A DNA stretch of 64,000 bases, from NCBI GenBank assembly GCA_008508345.1, contig QNGE01001291.1:91601-155600 (forward strand), read 5' to 3'. The position numbers were made by a program, and so were the translations under genes. Positions 48,891 through 61,280 of this stretch are shown here, piece by piece. Position 1 is the stretch's first letter. Each line of letters starts with the position of its first letter. Source of the DNA: Paragonimus westermani. Lineage: Eukaryota > Platyhelminthes > Trematoda > Plagiorchiida > Troglotrematidae. The notes beneath the pieces were generated by a model, which was not told where the DNA came from, did no database searches, and worked only from the letters and a program-made list of their open reading frames with translations.

Positions 48891-49541
48891 CTGGGCAGTA
48901 GGATAGACAGCGAAGTGTAAGTACAATCCAAGGAAATCATCAGTGAATATGTCAATCCCATAAAGTAAACAACATCGCATGTGTGGGCCACAACACAAAC
49001 AGAATACCAGTAATGCCAGTTAGTTAACAGGTTAATATAGACAACCTGATAGTCAACTTATTATCGGATTAGTGATGATCAGTCAGCTGAGCTCCAGTGA
49101 TGCACCACAAACGATTAGATTGCGGGTGAATAAAACAACCATTTAAGTGGTATCTGTCGCATGGCGGAAATACCGCGCATTGCCGTATCTGGATGCGCTT
49201 CTCAATAACAGAATTAAAGAAGAAAGGATGATTTGATAACTGCTGATTTACAAATGAACTGAAAAGACACTGGTCAATTACTAGCAACATGTAATGAAGA
49301 TCAGGGCAAAAATAAGAAACACGCGTAGGAGATTTCAACGAATATTCATTCTAATAGGTAATATTGAACGCCAAAATAGGAAAGTTCTATATGGTTCCCT
49401 AACCATGTGCAAGCCTGCATACGCGAGAAATTAGTTTCGAACGACCAAAAAGGGCGAGAACGACCGACTACAGAAAAAGAAGGCGTGGGAATGAGGATGA
49501 AGTACACCATGAAAAAACACGAACAGGACAAAGTGACGCAC

Positions 49542-50069
49542 CGGTTTCAAACAGTCTACCAATTGATCGTATGTGATACTGCCCTTTTGTTGTTTGTCCA
49601 TCGCGTAAAATGCGGCGCGTAGCTCGACAGGACTGGAGCCCTTGAAGTCAGGTTGAGTGCGGAGAATCGCCTGTACAAATTGTGCGCATGTTAATTCAGA
49701 GAGTCTGGTCGTCTGAGACTTGTCCTCGAAACCCAGATGTTCCAGCGATGTGTGACTTTTGAACCTAGCCTGGCCACTGCCAAATCCAACAGACTTACGA
49801 GGTGAGGGAGGTAATCGTGCGCCGCTGGGTAAGTCCGCCGTCGCTGTTGAGATGGGTCTGTCGGACGAGCAGGGACTGTCTGCATTGGAATCGGCGTCAG
49901 CCGACAAGAGTGAACTAGTGGACAAAGTGCTGCTGATGGAGAGGTCAATCAGGGGGTGCATTGCACCACGGGATCTAAATAAGTCCAATAGGCGGAATCG
50001 ACGCTTGGACTGCCACTTGAGGTAGTGTTTGCGCCATTTGTCGAAGTTGAATTCATTCAGTTGGGCGCG
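49542..50069 (-). CDS. Spectraplakin exon: degenerate EF-hand region with Ser-rich insert
   Basis: A 528-bp phase 0/0 exon (176 codons; acceptor ...ccaattgtgcag, donor CCG/GTGCGT). It starts RAQLNEFNFDKWRKHYLKW, the signature helix before the EF-hand pair of MACF1/dystonin/Shot. In those proteins the sequence runs directly into a first calcium loop; here, after RLLDLFRS, about 100 residues rich in Ser, Asp and Pro take its place. The second unit resumes at LTCAQFVQAIL and leads to MDKQQKGSITYDQLVDCLKP. That loop keeps D1, G6 and I8 but has Q3, K5 and Q12 where acidic or polar ligands and Glu are expected, so calcium binding is doubtful. The next exon begins the GAS2 domain. Family assignment is firm; loss of calcium binding is inferred. 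Confidence 0.88.
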
Positions 50070-51849
50070 CTGCACAATTGGTGTATGAAAATAATCATGA
50101 GTATTATAAGGTGTGCCAAAAATGTCGCAAACAAAATGCAAGCCCTACAGTAGAATGAAATCAAAAATGTTCGCTAAAATGGTGACCGGATATAACTGAC
50201 ATTTTCACTAATGATAGCGATGACCAGAGGTTGACCACAAATGAGGACGTTAAAGCGCCAGTTGAGCACGTGGTCGGTGGACTCTACTTGTAATGCCACT
50301 CGTTGTCACTGTGGCGGCTCATGATTCTCTGTTGTCGAAACTGTGTCAAAAAAGTCGCATTTGGTTAATGAATCGCTCTATTTTACGATGAGTGCTTTCA
50401 TTCTGGCTGGTAATTCCAGGAGAGAAAAGACGAGGACACACTGAAGTAACCAGTCGGGTACCGAGAGTTCATGATGAAATCAAGCACCCACTAACTAGTT
50501 CAATTCAAAATGAGTTGTCGAAGTGTCCTGTTAAGCTACTGAAAACAATACGGCTACATTCGATAAATTTAACTGGCTTCCAGTATTCGGGAGTATCTGG
50601 AGTGATGAAAAGAAGAGGAACGTCTCACCCAGGAACTCGGTGGTTTGAAAATGAATTGACCACCAGAACATAACCGCCCCCAAAGGTTTGAACAAAGACG
50701 ACGACTAATTCGACTGCTCAGTTGTCCTATTTAGATCCCAGAAGATAGGAAGTGATAAACAGTCAATTCCGGTAATGTTCAGTGCGTCAATACAGACGGG
50801 ATGACGGCCAACCACGCCTAACCGTAAGTGGCAAAATCAGAACTTTCAAACACTTGAAACCGAGTCATTAAAGAGTGCTCTGAGTTCAACATCTGCGTGT
50901 TACGTCGTCGAACTTACGTCAGTGGTGTGAAAACCGCGTATGCAACGGGGATTATCGGACCGTGCCCATGAACGTCGCAAGCTGTACACGAATGTGGGTA
51001 GGCAACACAGAACTGGATTATACAACGGCTGTTGATTTGGCTGTGGCTAATGTGCACTCTCGGAATAGTTTTGGATGATACGACGATACTTCGTAAAATA
51101 CGCAAAAAGCAGTCTTAGTATCAACCTGGTGGCAAGGGTTCGCCAGAAGTGAGGCTATCGCACCAGTGATTACTTCCGCTATCAAACCAAGCTAGACGAT
51201 ATTTCATTTTTCCTTCTAAATGAACACTTCGAGATAGGACCTACACAATTCGCTGTGCTGTCACGTCATTGATACAAATCCGACGACATAATACGCAGGT
51301 GCCGAACCAAACAATCTTTAATGACACAGTTTCAAGTGGTTGAAAGTTCTGATTTTGGCACTTATGGTTAAGCATGTTTGACAATCTTCCCGGCTGTATT
51401 AAAGCATTGAACAACTACCGGAATTATGTGTCCATTACACCCTGTCTTCTCTGACCCAGGGATTATACCTCAAATTTGAAAAGTAAGCCACAACAATACC
51501 TGTGAAATATCGAGTCATTTGGCCACGGGTGTCACATCCACACATTGTTACATGCTGGTAACTGGGTCCACGAGCTCGTTTTGAATGGAGGGGTTTGTCC
51601 CATACATATTAGTGTCAATGGAGACAGTAGGGACAGAACCAGTCAGATCAATTTCCGACTGTTAGATTCACATTTTTGTCGCATGCAGTCGATATGAATG
51701 AGTGTGTAAATGATGTATTCAGCATTTGATACCATCGTCATCACCTTAATCACAACGGTCTTGAGTCTGACCGTTTAGATCAACAGTGACTTTGAATATC
51801 CTAGAAGAAAACGTTACTAAGAAGGTTGAAAAGTAATGAAAGAATACTA
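50070..51849. other. Intron sequence, nothing recognised
   Basis: Between the EF-hand exon and the RTE fragment; no motif seen. Confidence 0.4.
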
Positions 51850-52780
51850 AGCAGAAGTGGTACGAATGCAGGTACACCGTTGGCTGCGATACACTGCCAT
51901 CTCGAACAGCGTTTCTCGATGGCGATTCGAGTGACCACCAGCACTCCAGCCAGGCAGACAACACCTACTTACTTTGCTCAATGAAACAGCCAGGTTCTTA
52001 GGATTTCTCGACCACGTTGACGCTTGACCACTATGCGGTTTCATCCAACTGTTGGTGATCTCAGTATGTAATGCCCGGTACGGTAAACACTCAGCTGGTA
52101 TACGGAGACTGTGTAACCAGTTGAATGTGCATCCCGAGCGTTCGGGAATACGGCCGGCGAACGGATGCATTAGTCACATAATCATCCCACTTTGTGTGAG
52201 CCAGGTGGTGGAGACAATGATGATCAAACACAACGGGTCTGCCCGTATCTTCGACACAAACAAGCCACACTTCCCAGCCATAGAGCGAAACGACGCGGAT
52301 ACAAGCATTGTATACTCTTCTTTTCAGCGAAAACCGAACGTCCTTTTTGATGCTATAGATGACGCGAGTTGACAAAAACAACTCGTGTCTTTAGCATCCT
52401 CACTAATACCTCATCAGAAATATTACAAGCTGATGAAATAGTGCTACCCGAGAATGTGAAAGTGTTCACAATCTCAAGAAGGTAGGGGTGGAAATGTCCT
52501 AGCCTCGAAGAATCACTTCGCACTTCGAAGGTGTCAAGCACATTCCATGCGAATCAACCTTGTTCAACATGATCTGCATGCCCTCAGAAGAGAAGAGAAG
52601 TAAGACAGTGTCATCCAAATACTCCGGATCAGTCAACCCTGCGCCAGAAAGAAGCTCAACACCAAGGTCACTGGATTTCTCAAGCACACTTTCCAGAATG
52701 TCGTCCATGAAGTATGACATCATTAACAGTGAAAGTATGTAGTCGAACTGCGAGTTTATTAGAAATGCCACCATTCATAC
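51850..52780 (-). mobile_element. RTE-like LINE fragment, reverse transcriptase C-terminal half
   Basis: Minus-strand pieces in order: GVELLSGAGLTDPEYLDD with TVLL (RT catalytic region, YLDD), then MCLTPSKCEVILRG, then RRVYNACIRVVSLYGWEVW and VEDTGRPVVFDHHCLHHLA, then a degraded C-terminal tail (RIPAECLPYRAL ... SRCCLPGW). This is the C-terminal layout of the RTE-like LINEs common in flukes. Two or more frameshifts; no endonuclease part seen. It lies in the intron between spectraplakin exons 53378 and 50069. Confidence 0.8.
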
Positions 52781-53377
52781 GATGAACCACCCACGGATCA
52801 AAGCCCCAGCAGGTATGCCTTAAAGTAAAGCTGGACACTATATAGAAACAGGACGGAAACGAACATTATTTCATCTGAGGTCACAGACAAACAAATTGGT
52901 CAGATGCAAACAGTTTGCACCTTCTCCACTAGTGAATGCACAGTAAACAATGGTAATCCGAAGGAACCAAGTAAATACGGACACCTAATTAGCTGCACAG
53001 GTTTTTAACAAGACTCCTCTATGACATCAGCTTCTTACCGCACCAACGGTTAGATAGTTTTTCGTATGCATGCTAAAAAAGGTATATTAATTAACCAACA
53101 TACGTGCCGGGTGATCAGTGCATGCCAGTGAGACAAACAACAAGGGAAAACGAATCTCACCGACATGTAACTTTACAGCCAAGTAAAAGTTAATGTTGGA
53201 TTCTAGACACCAATGTAAAAAACATGATTCGGTTCATATAAAGCATACATGTATATATAAAGTGAACTTGACCTAACTAGTACCACAGCATGTGGCGGAT
53301 CCTCATATTTCACTACGCATGTTGCAAACAAACATGAAATCAGAAAGTGCAATTGAAGTCCAGTCGATCGAGCTTAC

Positions 53378-53830
53378 TTCTTTTAGTGCTTCATATAACT
53401 GTTGCAACTCATCCACTCGATGAACGACTGCATGCACCAGTTGCTCGTAACTGCAATCAACCGAGTGCACTCGCTGAGTCCGTAACTCAGACATACATAA
53501 AGGGAAAGTTAGATCTTTCATTCCAACATCTTTTGGTTCGGTGCACTGTGATTGTGGACTGGATGGTTCCGGAGATATGCGACCAGAATCGAATTCAATC
53601 GAACCCTGCGAGATCACGGACAATGTGCCAGCCTCACCATCCAATTCATCCAAATAATCATGTGAATCCTCTACACGTGCTGCAGTGGGTAGACTGTGGC
53701 CGGGCGAGGCGAGCACAGAAGTGCGAACACGCTTAGTATTAAGTTCCGGCAGCAGGTTATGGGCTTTCCGATAGGCCGATAAAATAGTCATCAATTCGGA
53801 TGTTTTTTTGCAAATCTCATCTTTCATTTC
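53378..53830 (-). CDS. Spectraplakin exon: end of spectrin rod and Ser/Pro-rich linker
   Basis: A 453-bp phase 0/0 exon with acceptor ...cttcgcatcag and a good AAAGAA/GTAAGC donor. It starts EMKDEICKKTSELMTILSAY, continues into a low-complexity Ser/Pro/Glu linker with ISPEPSSPQSQ, then returns to a helix (VHRVDELQQLYEALKE). This matches the layout of the region just before the EF-hands in spectraplakins, where a disordered linker interrupts the last spectrin repeat. The last helix continues directly into the next exon (RAQLNEFNFDKW). Confidence 0.78.
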
Positions 53831-55196
53831 CTGATGCGAAGCATAAAATCAGATTGTTTGGGTAATATTATGAAGCCTTGACCAAAAGGTGCAAACAGTT
53901 AAACAATAAGAAAGTAGGCCCCTAGAAAATTCAACATCATTTACCCGAAAAGCCTTATCAGATGTGGTATTCATCAGAAAAAGTAGAGAGTACTGAACAA
54001 CGGATCTATCAACGTTTGGTCAAATACACGTTTTGGAACTAATTCGATGAGTTGAGTATGACGAATATGTGTGTTCAGAGTGTTTGATGAGCAAAAACGG
54101 TAATTGAACCAGGTCTTTGATCAAGAATAATTAGGGAGTAACAATGGTTGTACTTCCAAAGTGTTGAATTAAGGTTGTAGGCCAAACATAGACACATGTA
54201 TATAAATGCATGTACATTCAATCTAGAGTCGTGCCCAAGGGAGCTTCTGGCTCCAGTTGCCACTAGTACTGTCAGTAGTTCAAGGAATAACAGCGTGAAA
54301 ATTAAGTTGAACATGTACAAAAAAAATTAATGTGGCAACTGGAAAGTTTAAGAAAGATCCATGGAACTTGAAGATGTGGGCGTGCCACTGAATACAGTAA
54401 GGTAGCATGTTCAAAAGCGGTTCAAACCGATCAATCGGTTGATCACATAGCCCTGAACATGGAGGGCAATAAGTCTTGACCTCTCTCAACACAGAGGACA
54501 AGACATTCACATCCCTTAATCACATCGTTTGTTGGCCACTTTCAAAATTGTTCCAAATGTTAACAACCAGAATGCACGACGAGGCAGACATCCTGTTTGT
54601 ATACGGAGTGTATGACCTAATCGAAGCAAAGTGCGTCTTGATTACCTCGTTTGCCGATAGCGAACTAGGAGAATTCCAGAACACACTGACAGACAGTCAC
54701 TTTGTCTACGCTCAGATGGTATGGGCCAAATGGTAAACACAGCCATGATAGCATACAGATTGACCAAATCTTCTACCCAAATCACCAAATGAAGCGCACA
54801 CGTACACTGTCAACCTTTCGAATGGTAGGCAACCCGATGTTTTTGCGGTGCTACAAACGGAGAGGATTTGAGAAAGCACCTTGGGTCTTCGCCATTCCTT
54901 GTTGCGGGCTAACGAGAAGATGGGCCAGGTAGGTAAAGTGCTCACATAACTGTTAGGTGGTTTGTCCAAAAGAACAAAAAAAAGGTCAGGGTCAACGTGA
55001 CACGACAGAACTCCAAAAATACGAAGCGTACTCCATATACACCAATCTTATGGTTCAGACGTATCAACGTGGCATGCATGTTGCCTACAGAAAAAGTGAT
55101 ATCGGCTTTGAATTCAATATCGGCAAGCTAATTGTCTGAACGAGGTAGGCAAAAAAGGGGGGGAAATCTGTTGAAAAAGACCTGTTCCAGACGTAC
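53831..55196. other. Intron, possible LINE remains
   Basis: The minus strand near 54.9-54.7 kb (HFTYLAHLLVSPQQG) vaguely resembles a LINE C-terminus. No spectrin-like exon was found although one might be expected here. Confidence 0.3.
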
Positions 55197-55541
55197 CAGT
55201 GCATTTGTCACGCGCGCTTCGCACTGGGTCAGACACCAGCCAACGCTCAACTGGCCGTTTGTGTGCCATTTGATGTACGGATCCCGAAGCACCTGTACAA
55301 GAGCGGCTTTATCAAGAACGACCTGATCGTTCACTGACTGTGTCCACCCCATGGGTTCCATTTGCCCAGGCCCAGTTTCCGCCAGCTTTACTCGCAGCGC
55401 TTGGTCCTTCAGCAGTTCCGTTTCCAACTGACGCAACCAAAGATCTATGTCCCGCTCCAAACTTTTCATATCCCATAAGCAACTTGGAACGCGTACATCC
55501 TGTTTAATCTGCAATCCCAACAAATGTATTTGCTGTTCCAT
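55197..55541 (-). CDS. Spectraplakin exon: spectrin repeat, about 115 codons
   Basis: Acceptor tgcttattttccag is strong and in phase 0. The exon starts MEQQIHLLGLQIKQDVRV and includes LERDIDLWLRQLETELLKDQ, a clear spectrin-repeat helix, and VGWCLTQCEARVTNAL near the end. Two in-frame donors exist: GTACGT (exon end 55197, better consensus, used here) and GTCTTT (exon end 55182, adding VRLEQ, which keeps the heptads going). Both leave phase 0. RNA would decide. The join to the exon at 53830 is in frame but shorter than the matching stretch in vertebrate MACF1. Confidence 0.75.
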
Positions 55542-57589
55542 CTGGAAAATAAGCAGATCAAAAATGTCAAACGGCGAAAAGGTCCGTAGTCTATGAATGA
55601 GGTGCAGAAAATGAATCATCGATGTTGTACACATGGACAGCGAAAATAACGTCGCAAATCTAGAAAGCCACAGGCTGAATTGTAAATATTACCTGAGCAA
55701 GTCGTTATAAACCGGTGAACAAAAAATGTAGAGGAGTGATCAGTGACGCTCAATGAGTACGGATCGAAGGTAAAGAGTACGTGCCTAGAGTCCGTGATTC
55801 GTCTGTTACCCCCATGCACACAATCGCATTTCTGCATCCACCGTCTAGGTGACCTTCTCTTGGCCCAGGTGTTTCTTCAAACTGGCAATTTCTACACGGG
55901 TCTGCAAGTTTCTTACAGCCTCTCCCGATAGCACAATTTGAGTACCCACAGGGCGGGATAAAAAACGTCCAACGTAGTCCATATGATTTTTTGTCAAAAA
56001 GAATCGTTTTTGTCCCCGTGAGTTGATCAAAATTGATTGAAGGACATTGTGTTGACACTTCTGAGCACTGTTGGTAAGTTTCACATGTGTGTTTCACATG
56101 TGTAAAAAGTGTTCACTATCCAACTGTTCTAGGATTCACTTGATCGGTATGGTATAAAGGATGTTTTGGGTGTCAGGTGATAGGTTAACCCAGAGAAGGT
56201 AATAGACATTTAGGACGATCTGAGCACCCGAACAAAACTGTACAAGTGAGCGCTGTCATTTAATTAATTCTTTCTGTCTGGACAATATACCTTTGAACAG
56301 GGTGGAATCCAGCGCTCAACACTCACTGTCCATATACGCAAATGCATGCTTGCGAGCGAAACTGATGGACAAAGTTCGGTTGTATCGGGTAGCCGGCTCG
56401 GTCGCGACAGGTGGCACAACATGGCTCGTGCACTCAATTCGTGCTATCATCTCCAATTATCGATCGTTTTTGTTAGATTCAATTAAACTGAGACTCAAAT
56501 GAGCATGCCTTAGCTATCACCGCTCTGCCTGAGTGGACAACCATACCCCGAGTACCTTACAGAACTGGAAACAAAATGAGCAAAATAATCAGTGTAAATC
56601 TGTTCTGTAAGGAACAGCTATCATTGTAAGACAGTTTTAACTCTAGGTCGGCTAGACCACTATCATTTTAAAACGCCGGTCACAGTAAGCAGATTTTGCA
56701 GAATATTTCTGTAGATAAAGCGAGGAACTCCATCAAGTTGAGCAGAAAGTGGCTCATACACTGAGTGGATTGTCACCACCTTGCATTGCAAGAATGTCCA
56801 TGCCGTCGCTGAATCATACATACACGGTCCCCCAGTTAAACTGCCACAGCGAAATCGTGATTCAACAGCCCGCTCTGTACATCCCAACTGTTCATGTAGT
56901 CGGCCAGTACCACGGGGCAGTGGATATCAGCCGGAATACAAATTAAAGGAAGGCGTAACGAGTGGCGAGTGTCAGCCATGCTCATCTCATTTTGGGTCCG
57001 AGTCAGCTAACCGATGCAACTGATGTGTCCAGTTTTTGTCCGACAGTATATTTGGAATAAATGCTCTTACGGCAAATCCACCTAGCTTGAACCACGGGCA
57101 GTGCGGCAAAGAAAGAGTAGCTCACCGTTGCCAGTTGGTATTATGTCTGACAGGTTATGGTCAGCACGCACAGCATGATAGAACTGTGATGGTTCTGATA
57201 CCATACAGAAGGACATGTGTTAAGTTAAGTGAGAGAGGTTGATAGTCAAGATAGACTGAGCACCTGACATCGAAGTATAAGCAAGAACAAGCACAGCTAC
57301 TTATCGTTAACTTCGAAAAGAAATTTACACAGCCTCATTCGAAGAAAGGGCAAACGGCGAAACGAAAATTTAAGTAACGAAAACAAAAAAGGGAGAAATT
57401 CAGAGCAAGCTGCCCGTCAAATGTGGGGTGTTACATGATTAACAGCAATGGACAGTTTGCAAGTCCTTCTTCGAGGGTAGCAAACTTTAATAATTCCAAG
57501 GCATAGGAGTACTATCACAGTTGATGTTCATGCATCAAGACAGAAAAACGTTTTTCGTAGTGAAACAACCGTCAGAAGGCGACAACAAT
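55542..57589. other. Intron with coding-like anonymous stretches
   Basis: Minus frames at 55845-56084 (GEAVRNLQTRVEIASLKKHL, coiled-coil-like) and 56663-56887, and a CpG-rich patch at 56290-56470, look partly coding. None has splice sites that join the spectraplakin reading frame convincingly. Could be missed exons or element remains. Confidence 0.3.
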
Positions 57590-59600
57590 CAATGCCAGTT
57601 TCCTCCCAAATATATGTCGTAGGTTTTCAGGGAACCTAGAATGATCAGTAGACTTGCATCAGTGACTGCGTAGGAGAGCAGTCCCAGTCGAGTAATCGCG
57701 TTGAAAGAAGATGCCACAGGTGAATGGGAAATAGAGTCCACGTCACAGCCCATGGTATGGAAAGCCGACTGACTGTGTAGCCGAGATCGTGCAACCTCTT
57801 CACCAGGTTCTTGACCACCCGGTTGTGCTGAGCACAACACACGTCGTAGGTAGTTCGTCACAATTGGAAAACATTAGCAAGGTTGTCTGGCTGACTGCAG
57901 TTGTCACGACAGAGGGCTGAGTGGTCATCTTGGTCACTTCGAGAATTCTTGACCTTAGTCCAAGGAAGACCGTGTCGCAATTAGATGGCAGGAACAAAAA
58001 TCCTGGGTTTAACAGCCAACGATTGGAGAATAAAAAGCGAGAAACTTCTTGACGATGACAGTCGTCTAGCATACGATAACGCTAATCCATCCACGCCACA
58101 TGGGTCTCCTTGTTCATCACTAACACACTCTGAATGCGTGTCGGGGGCTTGACGTCCATCATGATAGGGCCAAACGAATCATCTTTGATCGCCTTCCCCG
58201 AAACTGGACATTAAGTGGAAAGAAATCTCGCAACTCATGATTTGCGCAGGATGGGAGTGGTGGTGGATAAACTTGCGGCCTGACCAAATTGGGATAGAAT
58301 GTAGCTGGTTGGCGTGTCTTTGGGAAGACAGCCACTGACGAACAAACTGGCTGATTGTGTAGTTCATACCTTTGCGTGTACTTCAGTGGACTCGGCCCAA
58401 AACTAGCAAGTGATTTATCTTGGGAACCAGAAACTGTTTAAGAAGGTAGAGGTGCTGACGGGGATTCAGGACAGTTTTCGTTGTTTCACCCAACCTCGTA
58501 CGAGGCTGCAGTAGGTAACTGGTAAGTGCTTTAACTTTCCAGGTGAACGGGATACCGCAATAAATCACCGTGTCAGAAGCGCTTAGTAAGTGGACAACGC
58601 CTGGGCGAAAATTCATAGACTCGTCAGTTATAGCGGTTGGGTTGTGATTATGGTCATCAGAGGTGACTATGAGTTAGTCTTCCATGTGTTGGTTTTCAAT
58701 ACGGATAGCTCCAGAACACCAGCGGCTACTGCAAGCCTCCCAGAAAGACGCGTCAGATTCTCAGTCAGCAGAACCAAATCGTCGGTGTAGGCGAAACCGC
58801 TGACCAGTGCATCGAGGAAATGGTAACCCGGCTCCGATCGAGGTACAGCCGTGATGAACAGCGGCAGCAACAGTGGATCACTCTGTAGAACAACAAGCTT
58901 GGACCGGAAGACGTAGCCTTTGAGTGTGGCAGAAGCGTTCCTATAGGACTCAGTAATTTAATGTGTTAGGGGTGGAGGGGCATCGAAAGCTTGGGCTGAT
59001 CTGACAACAGAATCCTACGAGGTTGAGTCAAACATCTTGGACATGTCAACAAAGGCTGCACATGGGCTGGAAAGGCGTAATGCATGTGTTCTGGGGCAGT
59101 GCACAAAGTACTGAAGTTGTCTCGAGGCAACCACCACCTTATGGGGATGCGGATTGAAAAGTGGGCAGTTGCGAATGTATACTCCAACGATCAGCCAATA
59201 TTTTGTGGAAGAAACGTACCAATGTTGAATACATGGTGATAGATCTCGGTTCGCTGGAAGAGGATGGGTTATTCACTTTCAGAGCAAGCGTGATGCAGGA
59301 GCGGCACAGATGAACTGGACAATCTTGAATTATCAGGAAGAGGCTGAGAAGTCCGGCTGAAGCATCAGATTTCATATACTTCAAATAATTGAGCAACAGC
59401 CTGTTTGAACCAGGAGCGGTACTTTCTTTGCTCTTCAGAGTGTGGAAAACTTCCTCTCCAGTGATCGGGTCGAACAAGAACTAGTCCAGGACAGTACGTA
59501 ATACTGTGCCATCAGTGTGCGGATGAGCCGATAATGCCGGGAGGTCGCGGTTCATCTTGTAGGCAGCTCTCCAGTTTCCAGGGAAGGCTGCAAACGCAGC
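57590..59600 (-). mobile_element. R2-type (restriction-like endonuclease) LINE, degraded, in intron
   Basis: Minus-strand fragments in several frames, in the correct order for an R2/NeSL/R4-type non-LTR retrotransposon. At 59580-59139: STAPGSNRLLLNYLKYM and RSITMYSTLVRFFHKILADR (early RT motifs). At 58870-58667: FAYTDDLVLL, the RT catalytic box with YTDD for YADD. At 58616-58383: YCGIPFTWKVKAL and LKQFLVPKINHLLVLGRV, typical of the thumb region. At about 57950-57645: a cysteine-rich stretch followed by QHNRVVKNLVKRLHDLGYTV, the start of the restriction-like endonuclease. Stops and frameshifts show it is dead. It lies in the intron between spectraplakin exons 60837 and 55541, on the gene's own strand, not in 28S rDNA. 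Confidence 0.82.
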
Positions 59601-60836
59601 ATTCGTTTTTACTGGTGGTACAGGGTTTGAATCACAGCGTAATTAGCTTTTCCTACCTACTACCTGGTCGTATAAGTTTTTGTAGCGACACGAACACACC
59701 GCCGAGTGACTAGCCGAAAGACGTGTGGAAAGCTTGTGAGGCGTGCAAGTTTAGCAGTGAATCTGCCTGTACCACTGTGAAAGTGCTTGTATGAAGGCTG
59801 CGGGCAATTGCTAACAATTCATCGCTATGTAAGAAAGCTTCGTTATGGGGCTCCAGTTGGGTTGTTGATGATTTTGTGAAAGAGGAAAACCACTTAGAGT
59901 GCTCAGCAACTTAGGATTCAATATCTTAAGTCATTTTGTTGATCGGCTGTATAATCAAAATTCCAACCCAAACAAGCAGCAGTCCGTGAAGTGTTTGCTT
60001 ATAAACCGTCTTTTCTTATCCAACGGACGCGTTCTACCGGTGTCCAACGTTTATACACTTGCAACAAGTGTTAATGGGATGTTCCACCTTGACTACCTTC
60101 AACACTGCTAGTCCCTGAACTAGCTGTTCCATCTTGGTCTAACAAACTGGATATCCGCCATTGCAAGTACGCAAAAATGCAGTCAATTTGAGGCACTTCT
60201 GCACTGCCTAATTTTATTATTTAATCGTGTAAGTCACGTAATTTTCAGGCAAAGTAATTTGATGCTCAATTAATGTTGTTTTTTCACAATTCGAACGTAT
60301 TCCTAAATACAGAGGGTGGTGATTATGGGGGAATTGCGACTACCACCTCAAAATCTGGTTGATACAGCACACTCGCTAGACCACAGAGTAAAGTTCATTC
60401 TACATCAAATCCCAATACACATTACGCTGATGAATCAAATGAACCGACAATATGATCCAAACAACTTCAACCACGTTCAGGCTTGAACAACTCTAGTTAG
60501 GACTTTAGTACGCATGTAGTGATCAGTAACAAGCACTAAAAGTTCAAGACGATGTGAAAGCTGCGATCAGCTGTGAATGGTATTCAGTCTATGCCAGTCA
60601 ACAACAAAAAAATCTTTCGCTACTTACCGGTAAACAAATATATTTATCAAGTTGTTAGTGAAGCAACTGACAGATTAATACATTTCAAGGTCAGTGAGTT
60701 GGCCATCTAGTCTACGGAAAAAAGCAATCTACCTACCAACTGATGAGGCGAACTGCTGCCATAAAACAATTATTCAAAAGAAGATTTCCTCAACGTCCAA
60801 ATAAAACATTGGGTATTCAGTCAATCACCCAGATAC
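59601..60836. other. Intron, nothing recognised
   Basis: Upstream side of the R2-type LINE on its own strand; the expected N-terminal zinc fingers of such an element could not be read here. Confidence 0.35.
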
Positions 60837-61280
60837 CTGGTGCCATTGGGTGAGAACAGATCGATGTTGGTGTTGAATGGCCGGACGGGCTTTCTCATGA
60901 CATTGCCCGTAGACAACGTTGAGTTCAGTGCGCTTATTCGAAAAAGAAGGCCTCTTGATCAGAAGCTGTTCAACCAGTGAATTGTAGGACAACCAAGCAT
61001 CACGAGTGAGTTGGCTGTGGCGAACATGGAGGTATTCATAGAGGTCCACATACTTTTGCAACGCTTCTGGATCGTGTGTGTTAGCCAACGAGAACAACGG
61101 TGGAGTGTGACCGATCAGGGACACGGGTTGCTGTAGTTCGCATGACGTTCCAGAATCCAGTGGGGACGAAGATGGGGATGTTAGCAGGGTACCAGACTGA
61201 AAATGGTTTGACGCCTCACTCAGCCACTTGGTTAACGTGCAGTGGGTCAGACGAAGTCGTGTTGCCACATTCAGTGCATT
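60837..61280 (-). CDS. Spectraplakin exon: spectrin repeats, 148 codons
   Basis: A 444-bp phase 0/0 exon. The acceptor is pyrimidine-rich (...ccatccactcag) and the donor is CACCAG/GTATCT. It begins NALNVATRLRLTHCTLTKWL, a helix with the spectrin-type Trp, passes through a Ser/Pro-rich loop, then gives ALQKYVDLYEYLHVRHSQL and ends VLTQWHQ. Heptads and two Trp residues spaced as in spectrin repeats support the call. The downstream intron, about 5.3 kb, carries an R2-type LINE on the same strand. Confidence 0.75.

Noticed and set aside
54476..54736. Plus frame with VYGVYDLIEAKCVLITSFAD, reminiscent of an ADF/cofilin-like fold
   Set aside because: No further motif, no splice signals, antisense in a spectraplakin intron; similarity is too vague.
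56293..56502. CpG-rich open stretch, possible spectraplakin exon on the minus strand
   Set aside because: No spectrin-like heptads, poor acceptor and no frame-compatible pair of splice sites.
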